Counted from the stretch's first letter, positions 8,090 to 17,581 are shown. The stretch is DNA of 64,000 bases from JAOPZW01 sp963788935 (GCA_963788935.1 CAWBIM010000002.1:248001-312000); one strand, 5' to 3'. The notes: generated by a model not told the origin, from the sequence alone. Numbers and translations are program-made.

Positions 8090-8896
8090 TCAGGCGTTAC
8101 CCGCGACCGCGAGGTCGGATGCGGCGACCCGCACCCGGCACGCGTCGACGAGCGCGGAGAACAGCGCGGCCTGCTCGGCCCGGTCCACGAGGCATTCCAC
8201 GTGCCACTGCACGCCGACGACGAACGAGCGGTCGGTCGCCTCGATGCCCTCGACCGTGCCGTCCGGCGCCCAGGCGGTGGGCACGAGGCGCTCGCCGAGG
8301 AGATCGCAGGCCTGGTGGTGGAAGGAGTTGACCGCGACGTCGGTCGCACCGAGGATCGCCGCGAGGCGGCTGCCGGGATCGACCCTGACGTCGTGGGTCG
8401 GGCGGCTCGGCTCGCCCGGCTGGCGGTGGACGATCGTGTCGCCGACGACGTCCGGCACATGCTGGTGCAGCGTGCCGCCGCGGGCGACGTTGAGGATCTG
8501 GCTGCCGCGGCAGATCGCGAGGATGGGCATGTCGCGCTCGAGCGCGGCGCGGACGAGGGCGAGCTCGAAGGCGTCGAGCGGCGGCTCCGTCGGGCCGAGC
8601 GCGGGGTGCGGCGCTGCGCCGTAGGCGTCCGGATGGAGGTCGGGACCGCCCGACAGGCAGATGCCGTCGACGCGGTCCAGCAGCGCCGGGATCATCGGCC
8701 CGGGCATCGGCGGCACGACCGTGGCGAGGGCGCCGGCGCGGCCGACGGCCTCGAGATAGCGCATCCCGAGCACCATCTCCTGGCGCGGCGGATCGGCCTG
8801 GGCGGTCGCCACGTCGAACGTGTTCTGGCGCATCTCCGACGTCGTGACGGCGATGAGCGGCAGGCTCGTGGCGGCCGGGTGCAGGACGGTGGGCAT
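8090..8896 (-). CDS. Peptidase C26 / gamma-glutamyl-GABA hydrolase-like class I GATase
   Basis: 268 residues from ATG 8896. The class I amidotransferase fold is clear: SGGPDLHPDAYG, nucleophile elbow with Cys about residue 129 (PILAICRGSQILN), oxyanion GGTLHQHVPDV, and the His-Glu dyad in VVGVQWHVECL. This is the PuuD-like subgroup that hydrolyses gamma-glutamyl amide bonds. It lies 49 bp upstream of the ATP-grasp gene in the same direction, so a ligase/hydrolase pair acting on gamma-glutamyl compounds is likely. No convincing Shine-Dalgarno precedes the ATG; starts up to 75 bp further upstream are possible. Confidence 0.88.
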   Translation of the reverse strand: MPTVLHPAATSLPLIAVTTSEMRQNTFDVATAQADPPRQEMVLGMRYLEAVGRAGALATVVPPMPGPMIPALLDRVDGICLSGGPDLHPDAYGAAPHPALGPTEPPLDAFELALVRAALERDMPILAICRGSQILNVARGGTLHQHVPDVVGDTIVHRQPGEPSRPTHDVRVDPGSRLAAILGATDVAVNSFHHQACDLLGERLVPTAWAPDGTVEGIEATDRSFVVGVQWHVECLVDRAEQAALFSALVDACRVRVAASDLAVAGNA

Positions 8897-9190
8897 CGCG
8901 GAGACGGACACAAGGGAAGGATCGGCAGAAAACGCCTCCGGCAATCTGGCCATCTGGACAAAGATGCGGCCCTGCGATTCGACGCGCCGTATAGCGGTCG
9001 ACCGCGAGGCGAACCGCGGCGGGGGGATCCGGGACCGGCGGTCGGTCGTGATGGGGCGGCCCGGCGCGTAGCGTGGCGGCCATCCTGCGAGCCCCTGACC
9101 CAGGCTCGCGAGGGGACATGGCATCCGACCCGGCGGCGGGGCAGTGGGGCCCGCCGCCGGGGCGGCGCCGTGTCCGGGACCGGCGCGCCG

Positions 9191-9397
9191 CTACTCGTCC
9201 ACCAGCACGCGCGCCGCCGAGCCCGGCAGCGCGAGACATCGCCGGCCCGCCGCGGCGTTGCCGAACAGCTGCATCCCGGCCACCTGGGCCGACGTCGGCC
9301 CCGGGGCCGCGACGAGGTACACCTCCGTCGCCGGCTCATCGGTGCTCAGCGCCAGGTTGCGCCAGGTACCCGAAACCTCCACGCGGAACGGGGCCAT
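9191..9397 (-). CDS. Small uncharacterised protein (68 aa) after the S51 peptidases
   Basis: Not a recognised family. The start is fixed by GAGGAGG placed six bases before ATG 9397; an ATG at 9403 abuts that site and is less likely. The protein is hydrophilic to amphipathic, begins MAPFRVEVSGTWRN and ends with LPGSAARVLVDE, with no membrane segment, Cys or signal. Its start overlaps the stop of the S51 peptidase at 9400, so it is co-transcribed with the two peptidase genes. A role with them is inferred only from position. Confidence 0.7.
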   Translation of the reverse strand: MAPFRVEVSGTWRNLALSTDEPATEVYLVAAPGPTSAQVAGMQLFGNAAAGRRCLALPGSAARVLVDE

Positions 9398-9399
9398 CG

Positions 9400-10182
9400 T
9401 CATCCTCCTCTCATCGCGCGAAAGCGCGTCGTCGCTCTGAACTCGCGCACGTCGGCGTCGACCGCGTGGAGCGTCGGCTCCCGGTCGGCGATCACCTCCA
9501 CGCGCATCGGCTCCTCGACGGCGCGGTCGCCCGCGCGCTTGACGCGCACGCACGCCGCCCCGGGCCGCGACGACACGACCCGCTCGAGGCGGCCGTCGCG
9601 GAACAGCAGGCCGACGCCGTCGTCGGCCCCGAAGCCCTCGGGCACGGCGCCCGAGGCGACCGCGGCCAGGTACGCCGGGCGGCGCTCCGGCTCGCCGTCG
9701 TAGTGCACCGACAGCGATCCCGGGAGCAGCCCGAGGCCGCTGACCGGCTCGGCGGGCCCGCGCGACTTCGTGATCCCGGCCTGGAACCAGCACATCGCGC
9801 CGGCGCTGAGGCCCGCGAGCACGACCCCGCGGGCCCAGCACTCGCGCAGGATCGCGTCGAGCTCGTGGACCCGCCAGATCGCGAGCATGTTGCGCATCGA
9901 CCCGCCGCCGACGTACACGACGTCCTGCGCGAACAGCGTCCGGCGCAGGTCGACGGGGTGGCGGCCGAGCCGGAACAGCGACAGCTCGCTGGGCTCGCAC
10001 GGCAGGTCCGAGAACGCCTCGTAGAAGCGCGTGATGTGGTCGAGCGGGTCGCCGCTCGCGGTCGGCAGAAAGCAGATCCGCGGCATCGGCCGGCGCGCGA
10101 GCCCGAGGATGAACTCGTCGAGGGCGGTGTTGCCGGGCTCCATCGTGAAGCCCCCGCCGCCCATCGCGAAGATGGTCCGCAT
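9400..10182 (-). CDS. S51 family serine peptidase (peptidase E-like), copy 1
   Basis: 260 residues. It starts TIFAMGGGGFTMEPGN, has VYVGGGSMRNMLAIWR and the nucleophile elbow VVLAGLSAGAMCWFQ with Ser about residue 126, followed by LGLLPGSLSVHYDGEP. Peptidase E-like enzymes release N-terminal Asp from dipeptides; other S51 members degrade cyanophycin-type peptides. It is followed by an overlapping 68-residue gene and preceded 17 bp away by a paralogue with the same layout, a tandem duplication. Specificity cannot be read from sequence. Confidence 0.9.
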   Translation of the reverse strand: MRTIFAMGGGGFTMEPGNTALDEFILGLARRPMPRICFLPTASGDPLDHITRFYEAFSDLPCEPSELSLFRLGRHPVDLRRTLFAQDVVYVGGGSMRNMLAIWRVHELDAILRECWARGVVLAGLSAGAMCWFQAGITKSRGPAEPVSGLGLLPGSLSVHYDGEPERRPAYLAAVASGAVPEGFGADDGVGLLFRDGRLERVVSSRPGAACVRVKRAGDRAVEEPMRVEVIADREPTLHAVDADVREFRATTRFRAMRGG

Positions 10183-10199
10183 CTACACGGGACCGCTGG

Positions 10200-10940
10200 T
10201 CACGCCGCGACGACCAGGTCGCGCTCGTCGCGCAGGCACACCGCCTGGATCGGGGTCTCGCGGGCGACGCCGTCGACGGCCTCGACGCGGTAGGCGCGCG
10301 CGCCGGGGCGCGAGCTCACGACGCGGTCGAGCTCGCTGCCGACGAAGTGCAGCGCCGCGCCGTCGTCGGCCGCGTAGCCCGGGGTCATCCCGGCCTCGAC
10401 GCCGGCGAGGTACTCGGCCCGCCGCCCCGGCTCGCCGTCGTAGTGCACGCAGTTCGACCACGGCAGCAGGCCGAGGCCCTCGATGCGCGTCGCGCGGCCG
10501 TGGAACGCGGTGATCGCCTCCTGGAACCAGCACAGCGACCCCGCGCTCAGCCCGCACAGGACGGTCCCGCGCTGCCAGGCGGCGCGCAGCACCTCGTCGA
10601 GGCCGTGCGCGCGCCAGACGCCCAGCAGCGACACGACGCTGCCGCCTCCGACGTAGATCAGGTCCTGCGCCAGCAGGTGGCCGGCGATGTCGCAGTCGAT
10701 CCCGCCGCCCTTGTCGCGCCGGAAGAGCGAGACGTGCGAGGGCTCGCAGAGCGACGACGGGAACGCCCGGTAGAAGCGCACGACGTAGTGATCGGCATCG
10801 CCCGACGCCGTCGGCACGAAGCACACCCGCGGGCGCTCGACGCCCGTGATCTGCAGGACGTAGTCGTCGAGCAGCCGGTTGCCGGGCTCCATCGAGAAGC
10901 CGCCGCCACCGAAGGCGACGATCTGCGGGCGGCGCGCCAT
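10200..10940 (-). CDS. S51 family serine peptidase (peptidase E-like), copy 2
   Basis: 246 residues from ATG 10940. It is a clear paralogue of the next gene downstream: QIVAFGGGGFSMEPGN, IYVGGGSVVSLLGVWR, nucleophile motif VLCGLSAGSLCWFQ, then LGLLPWSNCVHYDGEP. About half the residues match copy 1, so this is an older duplication rather than a recent one. The GC-rich 160-bp gap upstream separates it from the divergent diguanylate cyclase gene. The two copies may differ in substrate; the active-site Ser is kept in both. Confidence 0.9.
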   Translation of the reverse strand: MARRPQIVAFGGGGFSMEPGNRLLDDYVLQITGVERPRVCFVPTASGDADHYVVRFYRAFPSSLCEPSHVSLFRRDKGGGIDCDIAGHLLAQDLIYVGGGSVVSLLGVWRAHGLDEVLRAAWQRGTVLCGLSAGSLCWFQEAITAFHGRATRIEGLGLLPWSNCVHYDGEPGRRAEYLAGVEAGMTPGYAADDGAALHFVGSELDRVVSSRPGARAYRVEAVDGVARETPIQAVCLRDERDLVVAA

Positions 10941-11100
10941 GGCGGCAGCGTGAGGCCGGCGGGTGCCGAAGTCGAGGGACCGCCGGTCGGAGGCCCGTTC
11001 GACCGCCGGTCGAGGCGGCGACCGTGCTGCGAGGGCGCGCCGGCGCGCCACGAACGAATGGCTCAAGCCGCGCCGACCAGATCCCGATACGCCACTCATC

Positions 11101-13854
11101 ATGCCCGTTCCCCCCGGAGCGGCCGGCGACCTGGCGCCCGAGGGCGCGGTCGACGCCGCCGTCCTGCGCTCGGCCGTCGCGCTCCAGCACGAGATCGCCG
11201 CCGCCGACCTCGGCACCGCGATGCGTCGCGTCGCCGAGCGCACGCGTGCGCTCACGGGCGCGAGCGCCGCGCACGTGACGATGCTCGACGGCGACGAGCT
11301 CGTGACCGGCGCGACCGACGGCCCCGCCGACCTCCGCCTCCCCGACCGCTTCCGCACCGACGCCTCGCTCACGCGGATGGCGATCCGCTCCGGCCGCCCC
11401 GTCCTCTGCGTCGACACCGAGACCGACGAGCGCGCCGACGCCGCGCTCGCCCGCGCGATCGGGATCCGCTCCTTCGTCGTCGTCCCGCTCCTGCACGGCG
11501 GCGCGACGATCGGCCTGCTCATCGTCTCCGGCCGCGAGCCGGGGACGTTCGTCTCCGGCGACGTCGTGAACCTCGAGCTGCTGTCGATCGTCCTCTCGAC
11601 CGCGATCGCCCACGCCGCCGAGCGCGACGCCCAGCGCGAGCAGCGCCGCAACTCGGAGCGCCTCGAGCGCATCGTCGCGACCCAGCGCGACATCGCCGCG
11701 GCCGGCGTCGACCTCCAGGGCGTCATGACGCTCATCGTCGAGCGCTCCATGGGCCTGACCGGAGCCGACGGCGGCATGGTCAGCCTCATCGAGGGCGGCG
11801 AGCTCGTCGTCGGCGCCGCGGCCGGCCGCGCGAGCGGGCTCGTCGGCAACCGCCGCTCGATCGAGGGCTCGATCGTCCAGCACGCGATCGCCGCGCGCGA
11901 CACGCTGCTCATCGAGCGCACCGAGGACGACCCGCGCATCAACCGCGCGATGCAGAAGGCCGTCGGCGACCTCTCCCACATCTGCGTCCCGCTGTTCGCG
12001 GGCGACCGGCCCGTCGCCGCGCTGTCGATGATGAGCAGCTCGGAGACCGAGCGCTTCGACGAGGAGGACCGCCGCACGCTCGAGCTCCTCGCGGTCGCCC
12101 TCGCCGCCGCCGTGAGCCGCGCCGCCGAGTTCGAGGCCAAGCGCGAGCAGGTCGGCGCGCTCGCCCGCTTCGAGGCGACGTTCACCGGCTCGCTGACCGG
12201 GATGATCATGGCCGACCTCGACGGCCGGATCCTCGACGCGAACCCCGCGATCCAGGAGCTGCTCGGCCACCCGCTCGAGGACATGGTCGGCCGCCGCGTC
12301 TCGGAGTTCGTGCACCCGGAGGACCGCGAGGTCGTGCGCACGCGCTTCCTCGGCGCCGACGAGGCGTCGAGCTCCCTGCGCCTGGATCACCGCTTCGTCC
12401 GCCGCGACGGCGACGTGCGCTGGGTCGACTCGTCGGTCTCCTTCGTGCGCGACGCCGAGGGCCACCGCAGCTTCGCGGTCTCGACGATCCAGGACGTCAC
12501 GCAGCGCAAGGCGGCCGAGGCGGCGCTGCTCGCGCAGGCCGAGCTCAACGAGCACCAGGCGCTGCACGACGCGCTCACCGGCCTGGCCAACCGCACGCTC
12601 TTCCACGACCGGATCGACCACGCGGTCAAGTCCGCGCGCCGCACGGACGGCACCGCCGCCGTCCTGCTCATGGACCTCGACCGCTTCAAGGAGATCAACG
12701 ACTCGCTCGGCCACGCGGCGGGCGACGAGCTGCTCGTCGAGCTCGGCGGGCGCCTCGAGCACGCGCTGCGCGCCTCGGACACGGTGGCCCGCCTCGGCGG
12801 CGACGAGTTCGGCGTCCTCCTCCCCGACCGGGCCGTCCTCGACGACGTCCTGCGGGTCATCGACCGGATGCAGGCCGCCATCGCCGAGCCGGTGACGGTC
12901 CAGGGCCTGCCGCTGTCGCTCGAGGCGTCGATCGGCATCGCGCTCTACCCCGAGGACGGCGAGGACGTCGAGACGCTGCTCCAGCACGCCGACGTCGCGA
13001 TGTACCAGGCGAAGGCCGAGAACGCCGGCTACGCGTTCTACGACGCCGCGAGCTGCGAGACCCACGACCCCGGCCGCCTGACCCTCGTCGGCGAGCTGCG
13101 CCGCGCGCTCGAGCAGCGCGAGCTGACGCTCTACTACCAGCCCAAGGCCGTCCTGCACGACGGCGGCGTGCACTCCGTCGAGGCGCTCCTGCGCTGGAAC
13201 CACCCGGAGCGCGGCCTCGTCGGCCCCGACGACTTCATCCCGCTCGCCCAGCAGACCGGCCTCATCAAGCCGCTCACGCTCTACGTGATCGACGAGGCCC
13301 TGCGCCAGTGCCGCGCGTGGCTCGAGGACGGCGAGCGCCTGGCGATCGCGGTCAACCTCTCGACGCGCAACCTGCTCGACATCCAGTTCCCGACCGAGGT
13401 CCAGGGCCTGCTCGACCGCTGGTCGATCGAGCCCGAGCTGCTCGAGCTCGAGATCACCGAGTCGACGATGCTCGCCGACCCGATCCGGACGAAGCAGATC
13501 CTCGAGCGCCTCTCCAGCATGGGCATCCGCCTGTCGATCGACGACTTCGGCACCGGCTACTCATCGCTGGCCTACCTCCGCGGCCTGCCGGTCGACGAGA
13601 TCAAGATCGACCGCTCGTTCGTCATCGGGATGGACCGCAGCGAGGACGACGCGACGATCGTGCGCTCGACGATCGACCTCGGCCGCAACCTCGGCCTCGA
13701 GGTCGTCGCCGAGGGCGTCGAGACCGAGGCCGTCTGGGACTGCCTGAACTCGCTCGGCTGCACCGTCGCCCAGGGCTACTACCTCAGCCGCCCCGTGCCG
13801 CCGGCCGAGCTGCGCGCCTGGCTCGCCGCCCGCCGCGGCGCCCCGGTCGCCTAG
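11101..13854 (+). CDS. GAF-GAF-PAS-GGDEF-EAL cyclic di-GMP signalling protein
   Basis: 917 residues from ATG 11101. Order: GAF 1 (about 25-175), GAF 2 (about 195-345), PAS (about 355-475, MADLDGRILDANPAIQELLGH), GGDEF (about 490-655, motif RLGGDEFG near 565, intact active site) and EAL (about 670-910, motif SVEALLRWNHP near 694, plus IDDFGTGYSSLAYL and VVAEGVETE). No membrane segment is seen, so it is a soluble sensor that could both make and degrade c-di-GMP. Both catalytic domains keep their key residues. A PilZ protein, a possible effector, is encoded at 18631. The stop is four bases from the convergent ABC permease stop. Confidence 0.95.
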   Translation: MPVPPGAAGDLAPEGAVDAAVLRSAVALQHEIAAADLGTAMRRVAERTRALTGASAAHVTMLDGDELVTGATDGPADLRLPDRFRTDASLTRMAIRSGRPVLCVDTETDERADAALARAIGIRSFVVVPLLHGGATIGLLIVSGREPGTFVSGDVVNLELLSIVLSTAIAHAAERDAQREQRRNSERLERIVATQRDIAAAGVDLQGVMTLIVERSMGLTGADGGMVSLIEGGELVVGAAAGRASGLVGNRRSIEGSIVQHAIAARDTLLIERTEDDPRINRAMQKAVGDLSHICVPLFAGDRPVAALSMMSSSETERFDEEDRRTLELLAVALAAAVSRAAEFEAKREQVGALARFEATFTGSLTGMIMADLDGRILDANPAIQELLGHPLEDMVGRRVSEFVHPEDREVVRTRFLGADEASSSLRLDHRFVRRDGDVRWVDSSVSFVRDAEGHRSFAVSTIQDVTQRKAAEAALLAQAELNEHQALHDALTGLANRTLFHDRIDHAVKSARRTDGTAAVLLMDLDRFKEINDSLGHAAGDELLVELGGRLEHALRASDTVARLGGDEFGVLLPDRAVLDDVLRVIDRMQAAIAEPVTVQGLPLSLEASIGIALYPEDGEDVETLLQHADVAMYQAKAENAGYAFYDAASCETHDPGRLTLVGELRRALEQRELTLYYQPKAVLHDGGVHSVEALLRWNHPERGLVGPDDFIPLAQQTGLIKPLTLYVIDEALRQCRAWLEDGERLAIAVNLSTRNLLDIQFPTEVQGLLDRWSIEPELLELEITESTMLADPIRTKQILERLSSMGIRLSIDDFGTGYSSLAYLRGLPVDEIKIDRSFVIGMDRSEDDATIVRSTIDLGRNLGLEVVAEGVETEAVWDCLNSLGCTVAQGYYLSRPVPPAELRAWLAARRGAPVA

Positions 13855-13858
13855 TCGC

Positions 13859-15448
13859 CTACCCGCCCGCCGAGATGTCGCGCCGGCCGAGCGCGACGAG
13901 CCCGACCGCGACGAGCCCCGCGGCGATCGCCGTCAGGATCGCGAGAGCGGCGGCGTGCGGGTCGCCGCCCGGCAGCGACGGGCTGTGGCTGAACGGCGAC
14001 AGGTCGGAGACCGCGGCCGGCAGGTCGAGGATCGGGCCGAGGAGGGCGATCAGGACCGCGCCCGCCAGCGCCGCCCAGGCGATCGCCCCGAGGCGGGCGC
14101 CGAGGCCGTAGCCCGCGGCCGCGAGGCCGGCGAGGACCCAGACGGCCGGCAGCTGGCCGAGCGCGGCCGCCGCCAGGCGCGGGACCTGCTCGATCCCGCC
14201 GCCGCGCGCGGCGTAGGCGAGGCCGGCCCCGAGGCCGGTCGCGACCTGCACGAGCGCGGCGCCGCCGAGCGCCACGGCGACGTGCCCGGAGGCCCACCGG
14301 CGGCGGCCGATCGCGGTCGCGAGGACGGGCTCGGCGCGGCCGCTGCTCTCCTCCCCGCGCAGGCGCAGGACCGAGGAGACGGCGAAGCCCGCGGTCACGA
14401 GCGCGCCGAGGAGCAGCGTCGTCGCGAGGAACTCGTCGACGACGCCCGCGCCGCCGCGGTCGAAGAAGTCCTGCAGCTGCGACGACGTGTCGAGCAGATC
14501 GCCGGCGTCGGCGCCGACCGCGCCGTAGGTCACGCCGAGCGCGAACAGGCCGACCGTCCACGCCAGCAGCGCGCCGCGCTGCAGCCGCACGGCGAAGCCG
14601 AGCGGGGTCGCCAGCCGCGGGCCGGCGGCGGGTGCGCCCGGGCGGGCGGCGAGGAGGCCCGCGCCGAGGTCGCGCCGGGCGAGCAGCGCGCGGGCGGCGG
14701 CGAGCAGCGCGACGGTCGCGGCGAGCGAGAGCAGCAGCGGCCACCAGCGCTCGCCCGCGAACGGCCGCGTCATCTGGCCCCAGCCGATCGGCGACAGCCA
14801 CGACAGCGTGCCGTCGCCGACGTCGCCCGCCGCGCGCAGGACGTACGCGACCCCCAGGACGGCGGCGGCCAGCCCGTGCGCCGCCCGCGCGCTCTCCGTG
14901 ACCTGCGCGGTCACGGCGGCGACGGCCGCGAAGACGAGCCCCGTCGCGGTCAGCGACGCGCCCAGGGCGAGGGCGCCCGCCGGCGGCTGGCCGAGCCCGA
15001 GCAGCACGGCCGTGACCCCGACCCCGACGAGGACGTCGGCGCCCGCGACCACCGCGACCGCCGCGGCGACCGGCGCGTCGCGACCGACCGCCGCGGCGCG
15101 GACGAGCTCGGTGCGCCCGCGCTCCTCCTCCGTCCGCGTGTAGCGGCCGGTGAGCAGCAGGCTCATGAGCGCGACGAACACCGCGCCGTTGGCGCCGAGC
15201 TGGAACGTGATCAGGCCGCCGAGCGAGTCGAGCCCGCGGGCCGGGCCGCGCAGCGCGACGATCGCCGGGTTGTCGGCGAGCGTCCGCGCGAGCTTCGCCC
15301 GCTCGGCGAGCGTCGGGTACAGGCTCTTCAGGCTCGACGAGGACGCGAGCACGACGAGGATGAACGCGAGCACGCAGGTCGCGATCCGGACGCGGTCGCG
15401 CCGCAGCCACAGCCGGGCGAGCGCCCCGGTCCCGGCGAGGCCGCTCAT
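13859..15448 (-). CDS. ABC-2 type exporter permease
   Basis: 529 residues with about twelve hydrophobic segments rich in Ala, Leu and Val, matching the large permease subunit of two-component polyketide/drug ABC exporters. The N-terminus (RLWLRRDRVRIATCVLAF) resembles that family. Its ATG overlaps the TGA of the ATPase gene (ATGA), so the two are translated together. The divergent GbsR/MarR regulator probably controls them. Substrate unknown; drug or lipid export is the family norm. Confidence 0.87.
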   Translation of the reverse strand: MSGLAGTGALARLWLRRDRVRIATCVLAFILVVLASSSSLKSLYPTLAERAKLARTLADNPAIVALRGPARGLDSLGGLITFQLGANGAVFVALMSLLLTGRYTRTEEERGRTELVRAAAVGRDAPVAAAVAVVAGADVLVGVGVTAVLLGLGQPPAGALALGASLTATGLVFAAVAAVTAQVTESARAAHGLAAAVLGVAYVLRAAGDVGDGTLSWLSPIGWGQMTRPFAGERWWPLLLSLAATVALLAAARALLARRDLGAGLLAARPGAPAAGPRLATPLGFAVRLQRGALLAWTVGLFALGVTYGAVGADAGDLLDTSSQLQDFFDRGGAGVVDEFLATTLLLGALVTAGFAVSSVLRLRGEESSGRAEPVLATAIGRRRWASGHVAVALGGAALVQVATGLGAGLAYAARGGGIEQVPRLAAAALGQLPAVWVLAGLAAAGYGLGARLGAIAWAALAGAVLIALLGPILDLPAAVSDLSPFSHSPSLPGGDPHAAALAILTAIAAGLVAVGLVALGRRDISAGG

Positions 15449-16359
15449 CGCCCGGCTCCGTTGCCCGCGACGGCGACGTCGTCGCCGTAGTGGCGCAGGA
15501 ACAGCTCCTCGAGCGTCGGCGGGCGGCTCGTCAGCGTCCTCACGCCGTAGCCGGTGAGCTGCCGCAGCGCCTCGTCCAGGCGGCTCGTGTCGACGTCGAA
15601 CCGTGCCCGCGTGCCCTCGACGTGGAGATCGTGGACGCCCGGGAGCGCCTCGAGCCCGTGGGGCGGCCGCTCGGTCTCGGCGTCGATCTGGGTGCGCGTC
15701 AGGTGGCGGAGGTCGGCGAGCGTGCCGCTCTCGACGGCCCGCCCGGCGCGGATGATGGTCACGCGGTCGCCGAGGGCCTCGACCTCGGAGAGGATGTGGC
15801 TCGACAGCAGCACCGTCGTGCCCGCTTCGCGACGCTCGCCGACGCACGCGCGGAAGACCTCCTCCATGAGCGGGTCGAGCCCGGACGTCGGCTCGTCGAG
15901 CACGAGCAGCTCGACGTCGGCCGCCAGCGCGGCGACGAGCGCGACCTTCTGGCGGTTGCCCTTGGAGTACGCGCGGCCCTTCTTGGCCGGGTCGAGCTCG
16001 AAGCGCTCGAGGAGGTCGGCGCGGCGCCGAGGATCCAGACCCCCGCGCAGCCGGCCGAGCAGGTCGATCGCCTCGCCGCCGGTCAGGTTGGGCCAGAGGT
16101 TCACGTCGCCGGGCACGTACGCCAGCCGCCGGTGCAGCGCCACCGCGTCGCCCCACGGGTCGCCGCCGAGCAGGCGCGCGCGGCCCGCGTCGGCCCGCAT
16201 CAGCCCGAGCAGCACGCGGATCGTCGTCGACTTCCCGGAGCCGTTGGGACCGAGGAAGCCGTGGACCTCGCCCCGGGCGACGGTGAGGTCGAGCCCGTCG
16301 AGGGCGCGGGTGGGGCCGAACGTCTTGACGAGGCCGGAGATCTCGATCGCGGAGCCCAT
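15445..16359 (-). CDS. ABC exporter ATP-binding protein
   Basis: 304 residues. Walker A is FLGPNGSGKSTT, Walker B is LLVLDEPTSGLDP, the H-loop is LLSSHILSEVE. The signature motif reads YSKGNRQKVALV instead of LSGGQ, a variant typical of this DrrA-like exporter group. A C-terminal extension of about 80 residues is present. Its start is about 60 bp from the divergent regulator, with an inverted repeat between them. Confidence 0.92.
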   Translation of the reverse strand: MGSAIEISGLVKTFGPTRALDGLDLTVARGEVHGFLGPNGSGKSTTIRVLLGLMRADAGRARLLGGDPWGDAVALHRRLAYVPGDVNLWPNLTGGEAIDLLGRLRGGLDPRRRADLLERFELDPAKKGRAYSKGNRQKVALVAALAADVELLVLDEPTSGLDPLMEEVFRACVGERREAGTTVLLSSHILSEVEALGDRVTIIRAGRAVESGTLADLRHLTRTQIDAETERPPHGLEALPGVHDLHVEGTRARFDVDTSRLDEALRQLTGYGVRTLTSRPPTLEELFLRHYGDDVAVAGNGAGR

Positions 16360-16379
16360 GGCCGTCAGCGTACAGAGAG

Positions 16380-16395
16380 TTCACAAAAACGTGAA
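16380..16395. promoter_or_regulatory. Inverted repeat between exporter and regulator genes
   Basis: TTCAC-aaaaac-GTGAA lies in the 64-bp divergent intergenic region, in an AT-rich patch that contrasts with its surroundings. It is well placed to bind the adjacent GbsR/MarR-type dimer and control both promoters. Binding is inferred. Confidence 0.55.
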
Positions 16396-16423
16396 ACATC
16401 TGAAGTCTGCGTATGATGGCGGC

Positions 16424-16915
16424 ATGGCCGCGACCCCAGCCGCGCGGTCGTCGTCGCCCGGGCGCGACGGCGACCTGCGCTTCGTCGAGGACTTCGCCTT
16501 CCTGCTCACGGAGTCGGGCGTCCCGCGGATGCCCGCCCGGGTCTTCGCGTGCGTGCTGGCCGAGGACGCCGGCGCGCTGACGGCGGCGGAGCTGGCCGAG
16601 CGCCTGCAGGTCAGCCCGGCCGCGATCTCGGGGGCCGTGCGCTGGCTGATGCAGATGCACCTGCTGACGCGGGCCCGCGAGCCCGGTGCCCGCCGCGACG
16701 TCTACCGGATCCGCGACGACCAGTGGTACGAGGCGACGGTGTTCAAGACCGCCGCCCTGCGGCGCTTCGAGGACGTCCTCGCCGACGGCGTCGACCAGCT
16801 CGGGGCCGACGGTGCGGCCGGACGCCGCCTGCGCGAGACGCAGGCCTTCTTCGCCTTCTTCCGGGCCGAGCTGCCCGAGCTGCTCGAGCGCTGGCGCGCC
16901 TCGCGCGAGGCGTAG
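16424..16915 (+). CDS. GbsR/MarR-type winged-helix transcriptional regulator
   Basis: 163 residues. A winged helix is visible at about 40-100: MPARVFACVLAEDAGALTA, then ELAERLQVSPAAISGAVRWL as the recognition region, then a C-terminal helical dimerisation part ending ELPELLERWRASREA. It matches the MarR-like regulators that sit beside drug ABC exporters in actinobacteria. It is divergent from the exporter and likely represses it and itself. Ligand unknown. Confidence 0.87.
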   Translation: MAATPAARSSSPGRDGDLRFVEDFAFLLTESGVPRMPARVFACVLAEDAGALTAAELAERLQVSPAAISGAVRWLMQMHLLTRAREPGARRDVYRIRDDQWYEATVFKTAALRRFEDVLADGVDQLGADGAAGRRLRETQAFFAFFRAELPELLERWRASREA

Positions 16916-16926
16916 TCGCCCGCTGC

Positions 16927-17556
16927 TCAGGCCGCCGCGGGCGTCGGCGACTGCGCCAGCGCGACGATGTGGTCCGGCGCCTTCGCGATCGAGCCGGTGT
17001 CGAACGGCGGCTCGGGGTCGTACTCGATGCGCAGCTGGATCGCCTGGGCGACGTCCGCGCCGGCGATCTCCGCCGCGAGCGTGAGCGCCATGTCGATGCC
17101 CGAGGACACGCCGGCGGACGTGACGAGCTTGCCCTCGCGCACGACGCGCTCGGACGTCGGCGTCGCCCCGTAGTCCGCGAGGCGGTCGAGGTAGGCCCAG
17201 TGGGTCGTCGCGCGCCGGCCGGCGAGCAGCCCGGCCGCGCCGAGGAGCAGCGCGCCGGTGCAGACCGAGGTCGTCCAGGTCGAGGTCGCGTCGGCGGCGC
17301 GGATCCAGTCGACGAGGCTTTGATCCTCCAGCGCGGCGAGGGTCCCGGTGCCGCCCGGGACGACGAGGACGTCGGGCGCCGGGACGTCGTCGAAGGTCGC
17401 CTCGGCGACGAGCTGCAGCCCGCGGTCGGTCGCGTACGTGCGGGCCTCGGCGCCGACCCAGCGCACGCGGGCGCCGGGCACGCGCCAGAGGACCTCGTAC
17501 GGGCCGACGGCGTCGAGCGCGGTGAAGCGGTCGTACAGCGGGATCGCGATCTCCAT
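16927..17556 (-). CDS. DJ-1/PfpI family protein
   Basis: 209 residues. The DJ-1/PfpI fold is shown by IAIPLYDRFTALDAVGPYEVLW (conserved Glu about 21), VLVVPGGTGTLAAL, and the nucleophile elbow TTSVCTGALLLGAAGLL with Cys about 99, followed by GRRATTHWAYLD. This pattern is nearest to isonitrile hydratase-like and GlxA N-terminal domains. It is 25 bp downstream of a GlxA-type regulator with the same domain, so the pair probably shares a ligand class or pathway. Enzyme activity is not established. Confidence 0.88.
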   Translation of the reverse strand: MEIAIPLYDRFTALDAVGPYEVLWRVPGARVRWVGAEARTYATDRGLQLVAEATFDDVPAPDVLVVPGGTGTLAALEDQSLVDWIRAADATSTWTTSVCTGALLLGAAGLLAGRRATTHWAYLDRLADYGATPTSERVVREGKLVTSAGVSSGIDMALTLAAEIAGADVAQAIQLRIEYDPEPPFDTGSIAKAPDHIVALAQSPTPAAA

Positions 17557-17581
17557 GGTGGTCCTCCTGGTGGGTCGGCGG

